A DNA stretch of 12,116 nucleotides from JBBDNV01 sp040877415 (GCA_040877415.1 JBBDNV010000181.1:1-12116); one strand, 5' to 3'; numbered from the stretch's first letter, positions 1 through 7,637 are shown. Numbers and translations: made by a program. Notes: generated by a model from the sequence alone, not told the origin.

Positions 1-198
1 AGCCCACACCTTGCCCCCAATCCACCCCCGCAAAGAAAAACCAGCACGCCCAGCCACTGTCAGCCGCCGCTTTTGCCGCGCAGCCTTCCCAACTATCCAA
101 CTCCTTTTCCTTGGGGATGTTGAGGTAGGGGAGCGGGAAATAGTTTGGACTCTCATCAACGAAAAATAGGTGCTCTTGTTAAGCAACGGTAAAGGCGT

Positions 199-227
199 TT
201 GACAACGGGCAGGGGGGCGCTTATCGT
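199..227 (+). promoter_or_regulatory. Candidate sigma70-type promoter for the exosortase operon
   Basis: A perfect TTGACA (199-204) is followed after 17 nt by TATCGT (222-227), four of six matches to the -10 consensus. It points toward the exosortase gene, about 380 nt upstream of its likely ATG. It is a pattern match only, and planctomycete promoter consensus is poorly known. Confidence 0.35.
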
Positions 228-310
228 GAATTTCTGAGCCCCGCGTCGGCCAGCCTGACTGGTGGCCGCCTCGAGGGGGTGTGGATTGCATCATGTTGGC
301 GGCAATTCAG

Positions 311-320
311 GACAATTGTC
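311..320. promoter_or_regulatory. Palindrome GACAATTGTC, possible operator
   Basis: This is a perfect 10-bp palindrome between the candidate promoter and the exosortase start. A near copy with one extra central base, GACAAATTGTC, lies at 5357-5367, just upstream of the EpsI gene. Palindromes of this size occur by chance about a dozen times in a window this long, so only the repetition of the same half-site GACAA makes it notable. Confidence 0.2.
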
Positions 321-609
321 TATGAGCGGCTGCGGCCATGACGGCCGCCCCAAGTCCGCTGAATTCGGTGTGCCCGTTCGGGGGTTGTTCGTCCACGCCG
401 AAGATAAACACTCGCAGGAGTAGCAACCCGCTTCGCTGACCTTCAACTACGGTTGACCCTCCAGTGAGCGCGCCCGTGCGCCACCCGTAGCACCTCGACC
501 GAAGCGCGCATCAGCCGCGGTCTTGGGGATACTTGTCGAGTCGGGTCGCTGTCTTTTGATTTCACGGCGTCGAGTTACCGGTCAAGGCACCTTTTCGAGA
601 AGTTTTCAG

Positions 610-1524
610 ATGGCGGACCAATCAAGTTCACAGCAAAACATCTCGGACGCGCTGAAAAAGAATTCCGATCAAGTGATTCCGTGGGCGGTCCTGGTCGCGC
701 TTTTGGGGATCTTGGTCTATGTGTCCTGGAACGAGCTCGATTACCGCGGCGCCAAACAGTTTTGGGACAATCCCAAATACTCACACGGCTGGCTGGTGCC
801 GATCTTCACCGTGATCTTGCTGTGGATGCGACACGAATCGTTTGGCCCTGTGACGCTGGCTGCGCGTTGGGCCGGAGTGGGCTTGCTGTCAGCAGGGCTG
901 GCCATGCGCCTGGTGTTCACCTACTTTCCCAACCATTTCCCCGAAATGGTTTCCTTCGTGCCGGCGGTGGCCGGGGTGTTTTTGCTCGTTGGCGGCTGGA
1001 AGATGTTGCGTTGGGCCGGACCGGCGGTGGCGTTCTTGATCTTCATGTTCCCGCTGCCCGGCTTTCTGGACGCGCGTTTGCTCGCGCCGCTGCAAAAGGT
1101 CGCCACCATGGCCAGCACGTACGTGTTGCAGACCATCGGCATTCCCAGTTACAGCGAGGGCAACCGCATCGTGATCGGAGAGGTGCAATTGGGCGTGGTC
1201 GAGGCGTGCAGCGGGTTGCGTATGCTGACGATTTTCGTGGCTCTGGCCGTGGCCATCACGCTGGTGACCGACCGGCCGATGTGGGAGCGGATCGTGATCG
1301 TATTAAGCGCCGTGCCCATCGCACTGGCGGTGAACATCGTGCGTATAACGGTGACCGGCATCCTGCACCTGACGGCCGGGCCGGAGTTGGCCGACATGGT
1401 TTTTCATGACCTGGCCGGGTGGTTCATGATGCCGATGGCACTGGGGCTTTTGTACGTCGAATTTCAGATTCTGTCGCACTTGTTGATCGAGGAGGGGCAA
1501 GCCGGACCCTTGCAGGTGGCCTAG
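610..1524 (+). CDS. Exosortase (exosortase/archaeosortase family transpeptidase)
   Basis: This is a multi-pass inner-membrane cysteine transpeptidase of the exosortase/archaeosortase family. The family cleaves PEP-CTERM-like C-terminal sorting signals and links protein export to exopolysaccharide production. The catalytic residues are visible counting from the ATG at 610: Cys200 in VEACSGLRM, Arg245 in the NIVR motif, and His266 in FHDLAGW. About eight hydrophobic segments span the 304 residues. The frame is also open from a TTG at 523, but those 29 extra residues are Arg/Ser-rich and unlike a membrane protein leader, whereas the ATG at 610 has a purine-rich CGAGAAG at a suitable distance. 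It lacks a fused EpsI domain; that is the separate gene at 5389. I recall a planctomycete subtype called exosortase U, but cannot assign the subtype from sequence alone. Confidence 0.93.
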   Translation: MADQSSSQQNISDALKKNSDQVIPWAVLVALLGILVYVSWNELDYRGAKQFWDNPKYSHGWLVPIFTVILLWMRHESFGPVTLAARWAGVGLLSAGLAMRLVFTYFPNHFPEMVSFVPAVAGVFLLVGGWKMLRWAGPAVAFLIFMFPLPGFLDARLLAPLQKVATMASTYVLQTIGIPSYSEGNRIVIGEVQLGVVEACSGLRMLTIFVALAVAITLVTDRPMWERIVIVLSAVPIALAVNIVRITVTGILHLTAGPELADMVFHDLAGWFMMPMALGLLYVEFQILSHLLIEEGQAGPLQVA

Positions 1525-1595
1525 CGGGCGGGAGCGGCGGCCGCGTGGCGAATTGCCAACGGCCGCTTGCGAGGCGCGTCGCCAATAGGCAACGG

Positions 1596-1644
1596 GCCCG
1601 TCCCCTCCTGACGGGCGGGGAAGCGGCAAAACCCAGGTTTTGCC
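1596..1644. repeat. Two hairpin-forming inverted repeats between exosortase and Wzz-kinase genes
   Basis: GCCCGTC (1596-1602) pairs with GACGGGC (1610-1616), and GGCAAAACC (1625-1633) pairs with GGTTTTGCC (1636-1644) with almost no loop. Neither is followed by a T-tract, so they are not typical intrinsic terminators. They lie in the 266-nt gap inside the operon and could affect mRNA stability or act as protein sites. No clear internal promoter was seen in the gap. Confidence 0.35.
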
Positions 1645-1790
1645 AACACATTAAGACGCTTTAACCGGGGGTACCAGGCGGGCGGTCCGCCGGTTGCGGA
1701 GAGGCCCTTGTGGCGCAAAAACGGGGCGTCGCTAGGGTCGACTTCCCAACTTTCAGTCACCATCGGAATCGACATAAGGCAACACGACTG

Positions 1791-4157
1791 ATGGCTCCAT
1801 TTGATCCAAATTCCGACCCGGGCGATCTCCAGCAAGACACCAACGACCACGGCGCCGCCGCGGACACCGACTCGGGCGGCAACGGCAACGGCGCCCATTC
1901 GGAGGGCGGCACGCTTTCGACCATCGACAGCCGGCTGCCGAGCGTTCCGACCTTGAATTGGTCGTATGGTCCGCCTCCGCGGCCGGAGATTCTTTCGGCC
2001 AAGCCCAATCCGCTGGAACTGATGCACGCCGTGCGCCGCCGGTGGGCACTGGCGCTGGGTTTGGGGCTGTCGATCAGCGGCATCGCCGCGGGGATTCTGT
2101 GGTTCTTGCTGCCGGTGAAATACGAAGCGTACGCGCTGTTGAAGGTGTCGGGCAAACCACCGGCGGTCTTGGACAAGGCGAGCGCCGCGGCCGAAGAGTT
2201 CGCGGTCTTCAAACGAACCCAGGTTCAATTGATCTTGAGCCAACTGGTGCTCAACGGCACGCTGCGGGAACAATCGATCAATCGGCTCTCAATGGTTCAC
2301 GAGAACAACGACGATCAGGTCGCCTGGCTGAAGGGCCAGTTGGTGATCGATTATCCGGACGACGCCGAGATCATGCGCATCGCGATGAAGGGTAAAAAGC
2401 GCAACGAGGTGCTCTTGATCGTGGACAAGGTCGTCGACGTGTACATGCGGGAGATCGTGCAGCACGACAAGCAGATGCGCATGGAAAACGAGGACGAGCT
2501 GAGGAAGGCCTACGAGAGGCAGGTCACCGTTTATCAGAAGGAATTGGACGCGCTGCGCACACTGGAGGTCATTCACAAGACGAGCGGTTCGCATGAGGCC
2601 CAGGTGAAAAAGCAAATGGCCACGCTCGAACTCGAGAATCTCGTGCGTAAACGCGACGATTTCAAGGAAGCACTCGGCGACATCGACATGGAGATCATGC
2701 TGTTCGACGCGCGCGCGGAAAAACCCTCCAGCACGCGTCCCCCCGACGCGATTGTCGACGCGGGAGTGGCCGACGATCCGATCCTCTATCAATTGACGCA
2801 ACGCGCGGTGGCGCTCAACGATATGTTGAACCAGGTTCGCAGCGCCGCGAGCAAACCGGAATCGAGTCCCGCCGTTCGCGGTCTGCAGCGGCAGATTCTG
2901 GACCTCGACGAGAGCATCGACGAACGCAGGGGCCAACTGCGGCCCAGGCTTCTCGACATGCTGGCCGCCAAAAAAAGCGAACGGGAGAAGGATCGCTATC
3001 CGATGGAGAAGGAGCATTTGCAAGCGCAGCGCAAGTTTCTTCAAGGGCAGTTCGATGCGGCGGACGTGGAGGTCCAGAAGAATACCGATATAGTGTCCAA
3101 AATGGAGAGCTTCTCGGCCCAGGTGGCCGCCAAGCAGGAGGAACTCAACGCGCTGCAAGCGATCAAGAAGGAGCTCGGGGGCAAACTGGACGTGGCCGGC
3201 GTCGAACGGCTCGCTCCGGACCGCATCACGAAGGTTGACGCCGCCAGCATCGCCGACAGCAGCGGCGACGCGGTGCGAAAATACGTGGCCGTGTCGTTCA
3301 CCCTTATTCTGAGTTTCAGTCTCGTCGTGCTGGGAGTGGCCGTCGTCGAGTTCCAGGCGCGCAAGGTCAATTCGGTCAAGGAGGTCAACGACGGGCTGGG
3401 GATTCGCGTGGTGGGCGAATTGCCGAGCATCACCGGCCGGGCGTTCCGCCGCGTCAAGGGCGGAAAGGGACAGGCCGTGCTCAAGGCGCTGATGGCCGAA
3501 CGCATCGACGGGACGCGCACCGCGCTGATCCATACCACGGCCATCGATCCGCCGCGCGTCGTCATGATCACCAGCGCCGAACCACGCGAAGGCAAGACCA
3601 CTACGTGCAGCCAACTGGCCGCCAGCCTCGCACGCAGCGGCCGGCGCACCTTGTTGATCGACGCCGATATTCGCAATCCCGGCGTGCACCGGGTGTTCGA
3701 GATGCCGCAGGATCCGGGCTTGTGCGAATTGTTGCGCGGCGAGGCCGAACGCGACGCGGTGATTCACCCGACGCGCACGGCCAACTTGTGGCTGATGCCC
3801 GCGGGCCGCTGCGATCTGCGCAGCGTGCAGGCCCTTTCGAGCACCTATCTGGGCACGGCCATCGCGGCCCTGAGCGTCCAGTTTGATTACATCATTATTG
3901 ACTCCGGCCCGGTGCTCAAAGTCGCCGACGCGCTGTTGGTCGGCCAGCACGTCGACGCCGCGATCGTGTCGGCGTTGCGAGACGTGAGCAGGGTGCCGAA
4001 CGTTTACGATGCCGTCGAGCGGCTGCGCTCCGTCGGCATCACGGTGCTGGGCTCGGTGGTCAACGGCGTCAAGGACGACACCGCGCGTCACGGGGTGGAA
4101 TTGTTGATGGCCGAAACGCCGAAAAAGGCCGAGGCCGAAACGACAGCCACTACCTAA
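1791..4157 (+). CDS. Wzz-type chain-length protein fused to CpsD-like tyrosine-kinase domain
   Basis: This is a polysaccharide co-polymerase with a fused cytoplasmic P-loop domain, the arrangement of Wzc/ExoP proteins that control polymer length and export. Counting from ATG 1791 (788 aa), a Pro/Gly/Asp-rich cytoplasmic head precedes TM1 (about 86-106), then a Wzz fold (VPVKYEAYA-type start) and a long charged coiled-coil region up to TM2 (about 498-520). The ATPase shows Walker A EPREGKTTT (Gly601, Lys602, Thr603), Walker A' LLIDADIR (Asp624, Asp626) and Walker B YIIIDSGP (Asp704). Two usual BY-kinase features look absent: there is no C-terminal tyrosine cluster (the tail is Ala/Glu/Thr-rich), and the EX2RX2R interface motif reads ERIDGTR. 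An alternative GTG start at 1710 has a good GGAGAGG five bases upstream but would add an unconvincing basic 27-residue extension. Confidence 0.9.
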   Translation: MAPFDPNSDPGDLQQDTNDHGAAADTDSGGNGNGAHSEGGTLSTIDSRLPSVPTLNWSYGPPPRPEILSAKPNPLELMHAVRRRWALALGLGLSISGIAAGILWFLLPVKYEAYALLKVSGKPPAVLDKASAAAEEFAVFKRTQVQLILSQLVLNGTLREQSINRLSMVHENNDDQVAWLKGQLVIDYPDDAEIMRIAMKGKKRNEVLLIVDKVVDVYMREIVQHDKQMRMENEDELRKAYERQVTVYQKELDALRTLEVIHKTSGSHEAQVKKQMATLELENLVRKRDDFKEALGDIDMEIMLFDARAEKPSSTRPPDAIVDAGVADDPILYQLTQRAVALNDMLNQVRSAASKPESSPAVRGLQRQILDLDESIDERRGQLRPRLLDMLAAKKSEREKDRYPMEKEHLQAQRKFLQGQFDAADVEVQKNTDIVSKMESFSAQVAAKQEELNALQAIKKELGGKLDVAGVERLAPDRITKVDAASIADSSGDAVRKYVAVSFTLILSFSLVVLGVAVVEFQARKVNSVKEVNDGLGIRVVGELPSITGRAFRRVKGGKGQAVLKALMAERIDGTRTALIHTTAIDPPRVVMITSAEPREGKTTTCSQLAASLARSGRRTLLIDADIRNPGVHRVFEMPQDPGLCELLRGEAERDAVIHPTRTANLWLMPAGRCDLRSVQALSSTYLGTAIAALSVQFDYIIIDSGPVLKVADALLVGQHVDAAIVSALRDVSRVPNVYDAVERLRSVGITVLGSVVNGVKDDTARHGVELLMAETPKKAEAETTATT
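2476..2557 (+). repeat. 82-bp perfect direct repeat, copy 1 (inside Wzz-kinase gene)
   Basis: Positions 2476-2557 are identical over 82 bases to 4634-4715 in the next gene, in the same reading frame, encoding the start of the coiled coil (RMENEDELRKAYERQ and on). A further 32-bp identical run follows at 2571-2602. Synonymous sites are unchanged across the block, while flanking parts of the paralogues differ freely. Confidence 0.95.
3103..3142 (+). repeat. 40-bp perfect direct repeat, copy 1
   Basis: Positions 3103-3142 match 5036-5075 exactly, again in frame; they encode ESFSAQVAAKQEE just before the second TM segment. This is a second patch of identity shared by the two Wzz paralogues. Confidence 0.93.
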
Positions 4158-4173
4158 AGAGGGAGGACGCGTC

Positions 4174-5304
4174 ATGGCCGAATCACTTCGCCGGGGCCTG
4201 TGGGGTAATCTGTTCATCGGCGCCGGTGTCCTCGTCGTGCTGACGACCGCGGCGGCCTGGTATTCTGTGCCCGTGCAATACGAGGCGTATGCTCTCGTCA
4301 AGGTGGCCAGCACACCACCGTCGGTGCTTGCCAAAAGGCAAGACGCGGCCGAGGAATTCGCCGTTTTCAAACGCACACAAGTGCAGTTGATCTTGAGTCC
4401 CGCGGTGCTCAACGGCACGCTGCGGGAACCGAAGATCAACCGGCTCTCGATCGTCCAAAAGCACGAAGACGATCCGGTCGCCTGGCTGAAGGGCCATTTG
4501 ATCATCGATTATCCCGACGACGCCGAGATCATGCGCATCACCTTGCGAGGCGACAATCGCGACGACCTGGTCAAGATCGTCGATAAGGTGGTGGACGTCT
4601 ACTTGCGGGAGATCGTGCAGCACGACAAGCAATTGCGCATGGAAAACGAGGACGAGCTGAGGAAGGCCTACGAGAGGCAGGTCACCGTTTATCAGAAGGA
4701 ATTGGACGCGCTGCGGACGCTGGAGGCTATTCACAAGACGAGCGGTTCGCATGAGGCCCAATTGAAACAGGGGCTCGCCGTGCAAGACCTCGAAGGCTTG
4801 TGCGCCCGTCGCCGCGAAATCCTGAGTCGCATCGACGACAACGATCTGGACATCATGATCGATCGAGCCCGCGCCCTGGCGCCCAAAGAGGCGCGCACCG
4901 CTGATCCTCCCGCCGCCGAAAAACCCGCGGACGGGTCGCCGCAGTCCGAGCTGGAAATAAAACGCCGTTTTTTGGCGGACAAGCTCGCGGAGTTGAACTC
5001 GGAAATCGAGCGGAAGACCAACGAATTGGCCGTTCTGGAGAGCTTCTCGGCCCAGGTGGCCGCCAAGCAGGAGGAGCTCAACGCGCTGCGCGCAATCAAG
5101 AACCAGCTCGTCGCCGAGCTGGACCGGGCCACGGTCGAACGGCTGGCCCCGGACCGGATCACGAAGGTTGATTCCGCCAGCATTGCCGCCAGCGGCGGCG
5201 ACGCGGTGCGGCGCATGGCGGCGCTAGCGGCATGTGCGGCTGCCGGAGTGGCCCTGCTGGTGGTGGGCCTTGTGCTGCGGCTGCCGCGCCGGCGCGAAAG
5301 TTGA
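4174..5304 (+). CDS. Wzz-like chain-length determinant paralogue without kinase domain
   Basis: This 376-aa protein repeats the periplasmic half of the upstream Wzz-kinase and stops after the second TM. TM1 is about residues 11-31, the Wzz-type region begins VPVQYEAYA, coiled-coil segments follow, and TM2 is about 348-369 with a basic RRRES tail. There is no P-loop domain. The start is secure: AGAGGGAGG precedes the ATG at 4174, only 16 nt after the upstream stop, so the two are co-translated or at least co-transcribed. Compared with its neighbour, the middle is shorter (about residues 185-250 replace a longer segment). A likely role is as a partner subunit that forms mixed complexes with, or replaces, the kinase-fused protein in setting polysaccharide length or export; this is inference from family and position. 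Confidence 0.88.
   Translation: MAESLRRGLWGNLFIGAGVLVVLTTAAAWYSVPVQYEAYALVKVASTPPSVLAKRQDAAEEFAVFKRTQVQLILSPAVLNGTLREPKINRLSIVQKHEDDPVAWLKGHLIIDYPDDAEIMRITLRGDNRDDLVKIVDKVVDVYLREIVQHDKQLRMENEDELRKAYERQVTVYQKELDALRTLEAIHKTSGSHEAQLKQGLAVQDLEGLCARRREILSRIDDNDLDIMIDRARALAPKEARTADPPAAEKPADGSPQSELEIKRRFLADKLAELNSEIERKTNELAVLESFSAQVAAKQEELNALRAIKNQLVAELDRATVERLAPDRITKVDSASIAASGGDAVRRMAALAACAAAGVALLVVGLVLRLPRRRES
4634..4715 (+). repeat. 82-bp perfect direct repeat, copy 2 (inside second Wzz gene)
   Basis: This is the partner of 2476-2557, at a constant offset of 2158 bases. It marks recent duplication or gene conversion between the tandem paralogues. Confidence 0.95.
5036..5075 (+). repeat. 40-bp perfect direct repeat, copy 2
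   Basis: This is the partner of 3103-3142. The offset (1933) differs from that of the 82-bp pair, which reflects the shorter middle of the second paralogue. Confidence 0.93.
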
Positions 5305-5356
5305 GGACCACGCCGGGAAGGGTTAAGATTGCCATAGACGAATCCACGAATCACAC

Positions 5357-5367
5357 GACAAATTGTC
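5357..5367. promoter_or_regulatory. Palindrome GACAAATTGTC, possible operator near EpsI gene
   Basis: GACAA-A-TTGTC lies 21 nt upstream of the EpsI start codon, close to its ribosome binding site (AAGGGTGG, 5375-5382). It resembles GACAATTGTC at 311-320 upstream of the operon. It may be a regulator site or chance. Confidence 0.18.
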
Positions 5368-5388
5368 CCACGACAAGGGTGGAATCTC

Positions 5389-6183
5389 ATGCTGAATCGT
5401 AACGCGCTCATGACGGCCCTGCCCATCGCCGCGGCCGTCTTGCTGATGGGAGTTGCCTGCTATTACCAGGGTGTCTGGTCCGAGCGCTGGGGTGAATTCC
5501 CTGAATTGGAGATTTACGGCGCGCAGCTCAAAGAAATCCCGCCGAACATCGGGGAGTGGCAACTGGCCCAAGAGGGCAAGACGGACGAAAGGATCTTGAA
5601 GATCGCCGCGGCCTCGGGCGAGCTGAGCCGCACCTATCGCAACGCCGCCGGCGAGGAAGTGCGCGTGATGATGATGTGCGCTCGATTCCGCGACGTCTTT
5701 TATCACACGCCCGACCGCTGCTATCCGGCCGCCGGCTTCGAAATGCAGAGCGAGCCGCAGCACCAGGTGTTCGACATCAACAACAAAGAGGCTCAATTCT
5801 TCACGACCACCTTTTTGAAATCCGAGCCGACCGGCACCCACGCCGAGCGCGGCTATTGGTCCTGGACCGCCGACGGCACATGGCTGGCTCCCACGAACGA
5901 GAAATTGACGTTCGCCGGCGAGCGCGCCCTGTACAAGCTGTACGTGTTCGGCACGATCCCCACCAACAACCGCGGCCGCACGGACGAGGATTACATCGGC
6001 GACTTCATTCGGGCCTTCGTCCCGGCGGTGGAAACGGCCCTGCGGCCGGCCATCGAAAAGGCCGAGCGGCTCAGGCGCGGCGAAGTCGTCGCGGAGACGC
6101 CCAAAGCGGCCGAAAAGCCGGCCGCAAAGCCGGCGGCCAGGCCGCTGGATAAACCGGCGGAAACCGCCGATCCGGCCGCTTAG
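5389..6183 (+). CDS. EpsI family exosortase-associated protein (DUF3485)
   Basis: EpsI proteins accompany exosortases, either fused to their C-terminus or as separate genes, and are needed for exopolysaccharide or sorting function by an unknown mechanism. This 264-aa protein has an N-terminal membrane anchor (about residues 7-25) and then the family's hallmark YHTPDRCYP around residues 105-113, with His106 and Cys111 as the likely active pair. A clear AAGGGTGG seven bases before the ATG fixes the start. The last 40 or so residues are a Lys/Ala/Pro/Glu-rich tail beyond the domain, probably disordered. It is the last gene of the four-gene operon, 84 nt after the second Wzz gene and just before a strong terminator. 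Its presence as a separate gene fits the short exosortase at the head of the operon. Confidence 0.9.
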   Translation: MLNRNALMTALPIAAAVLLMGVACYYQGVWSERWGEFPELEIYGAQLKEIPPNIGEWQLAQEGKTDERILKIAAASGELSRTYRNAAGEEVRVMMMCARFRDVFYHTPDRCYPAAGFEMQSEPQHQVFDINNKEAQFFTTTFLKSEPTGTHAERGYWSWTADGTWLAPTNEKLTFAGERALYKLYVFGTIPTNNRGRTDEDYIGDFIRAFVPAVETALRPAIEKAERLRRGEVVAETPKAAEKPAAKPAARPLDKPAETADPAA

Positions 6184-6213
6184 CGAGCGGCCGCCAGGCA
6201 GAACGCAAAAACG

Positions 6214-6257
6214 AACAGGGCTGGTCGAGCGCGGGGCGACCAGCCCTGTTTTTGTTT
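6214..6257. terminator. Strong, probably bidirectional intrinsic terminator
   Basis: AACAGGGCTGGTCG (6214-6227) pairs perfectly over 14 bp with CGACCAGCCCTGTT (6237-6250) across a 9-nt loop, followed by a T-tract (to about 6257). On the opposite strand the stem is followed by CGTTTTTGC (6205-6213), so it can also end the minus-strand prepilin transcript that finishes at 6313. It closes the exosortase/Wzz/EpsI operon. Confidence 0.93.
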
Positions 6258-6312
6258 CACGCGCTAAGGCTGCAAAGCTGCTTCCGACTTCTGCGACGCC
6301 GCGCGGCCAAAA

Positions 6313-7566
6313 CTACGGATTGACGTCAACCTCCGTCAGCGGTTTGAGCAGCGGCAATGGCGGGGTGTTCGGCACGGGCTGCAGGGTGTACCAGTTTGCC
6401 GGATACTTGAACTGCACAGCCGGTGGGGACGGCCCGTAGGGCGCAGGATATCTGGAATCTTTCACGTTCTGGCTATCCGGCGACAAGAGCAGACAGTACA
6501 CGCGCCAATCGATCTCGTCGCTTAAGAATTGCGAATGTCCGCCGGCCATTGTGGCAATGACGCCACCCGAGTGGGCGCTCGACGGCCGCCCCCAATAGAG
6601 ATCCGACTCGTTGCCTTGCACCGGCTGGTTGAAGTGACTCGTTCCGAAGGCAAAGCCCTTGAGGCCCCAGTTAGGGGTGTTCGCCGGCTGATAAACAATC
6701 CAGGTGAATGCCTGCCACCAGGTTTTGACGTTCCGGTTCATCGGCAAGTAAGTCGGCTGCTTAGGAGCGGGACTCGATGGACCCGGCAGAGGCGTTGTTT
6801 CGACTGCGATCCAGTCCAGCGCGTCGAGGTTCTCGGTGACCATCATCGTCATTTTTGTCCCGTCATGCTTGCTGACGTACGTGATGTCGGTGACGGGTGG
6901 CTTCAAATAACTGGCATTAAGCACCTGCGGCCTCCAGGCATAGTCGTCGAAGAACAGGCCATTCTCCTTGTAGTCAAGCGGCAGGGTGTCGGAATACCAA
7001 TCCTGCACGCCGGCGTTGACGACGTAGCTCAGCGGCGCCGGAGTGTTCGTCGGGTTGCGGCTGGGACAAATAAGTATTTCGACTTCCGCGTTTTGCAATC
7101 CATCATTCGGAACCGACAGATCGCCTTTCCAGCGGTTCGCCTGAAAGGCCTGATACAGCGGATTCTGTTCCAAGTAGGGGAGCATCGGCGGAACCCAGCC
7201 GACGGCTTGCGGCGACGGGTTGTAGCTATTAGGGTCGGGCTGCAGGCTGAACAGCGGCGGAAACTTTTCCTTGGACGTCACGTAGTTCAGGATCGCCTTG
7301 CCGATATTTTGTTGGTTGTTCAGGCACGTCGTTCGCCGCCCGGCTTCGCGGGCCCGCATCACGGCCGGAATCAAAAGTCCCACCAGCATGGCGATGATCG
7401 CGATCACGACGAGCAATTCGACCAAGGTAAATCCCCGGCGGCGCGATGCAAACCCGAAGCGCAAGCGAGGGAAACTCAACACTCGCGGCGCTTCTCCCTC
7501 GCTGGCGCTTCGGGCTAGTGTGCGACGGCGGGGGCGCAAAAGTCGGGCCAAGAGATGCCGGTACAT
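6313..7566 (-). CDS. DUF1559-type prepilin-like protein (type II/IV pilin N-terminus)
   Basis: This is a DUF1559 (SBP_bac_10) protein, a family greatly expanded in planctomycetes and carrying a prepilin N-methylation motif; members are probably pseudopilin-like surface proteins, but their function is unknown. Counting from ATG at 7566 (417 aa), the motif RRRG-FTLVE gives cleavage after Gly45 and Glu at +5, followed by a hydrophobic helix (about 46-70). Family marks follow: CLNNQQNIGKAILNY, a LPYLEQNPLYQAF segment, and near the C-terminus SSAHSGG with a QFLSDEID ending. The start at 7566 has GAGGA eight bases upstream on the minus strand; an ATG at 7629 is in frame but has a weaker site. The leader of 45 residues is long because an inverted-repeat element (7453-7514) is translated within it. 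Confidence 0.9.
   Translation of the reverse strand: MYRHLLARLLRPRRRTLARSASEGEAPRVLSFPRLRFGFASRRRGFTLVELLVVIAIIAMLVGLLIPAVMRAREAGRRTTCLNNQQNIGKAILNYVTSKEKFPPLFSLQPDPNSYNPSPQAVGWVPPMLPYLEQNPLYQAFQANRWKGDLSVPNDGLQNAEVEILICPSRNPTNTPAPLSYVVNAGVQDWYSDTLPLDYKENGLFFDDYAWRPQVLNASYLKPPVTDITYVSKHDGTKMTMMVTENLDALDWIAVETTPLPGPSSPAPKQPTYLPMNRNVKTWWQAFTWIVYQPANTPNWGLKGFAFGTSHFNQPVQGNESDLYWGRPSSAHSGGVIATMAGGHSQFLSDEIDWRVYCLLLSPDSQNVKDSRYPAPYGPSPPAVQFKYPANWYTLQPVPNTPPLPLLKPLTEVDVNP
7453..7514. repeat. REP-like hyphenated inverted repeat, copy A, inside the prepilin leader
   Basis: The left arm 7453-7472 and right arm 7495-7514 (TCCCTCGCTGGCGCTTCGGG) are complementary at 19 of 20 positions around a 22-nt loop. 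On the minus strand the arms encode ARSASEG and FPRLRFGF, placed between a basic start and the RRRG cleavage site, and they keep the frame. The right arm and its downstream flank match copy B at 26 of 30 positions. Confidence 0.85.
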
Positions 7567-7637
7567 GTCAGTGTTCCTCACGTTCAAGAAGGGATGCCCC
7601 TTGCCGCTGGCCTGCTGTCCAGTTGTCATTGTCTCAC

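Larger units (their letters stand above)
1..609. other. Gene-poor leader upstream of the exosortase operon
   Basis: I find no convincing gene here. It holds a candidate promoter at 199-227, a perfect 10-bp palindrome GACAATTGTC at 311-320, and a small GC hairpin (GCGGCC at 332-337 with GGCCGC at 343-348). Positions 1-180 are open in more than one frame (minus strand up to a stop near 180; + strand frame 2 to a TAG near 169), but none has a credible start with a ribosome binding site, so an old gene fragment or the edge of an upstream gene cannot be excluded. If the 199-227 promoter is real, the exosortase mRNA has a 5' leader of about 375 nt. Confidence 0.5.

Noticed and set aside
1..156. A minus-strand ATG frame (52 codons, runs off the left edge)
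   Set aside because: Highly basic Arg/Ser/Pro product and no ribosome binding site upstream of the ATG.
2289..4505. A 738-codon open frame on the minus strand opposite the Wzz genes
   Set aside because: Its product is His/Arg/Gln/Asp-rich without domains, and it mirrors the third-codon GC of the + strand genes, which have clear domains and ribosome binding sites.
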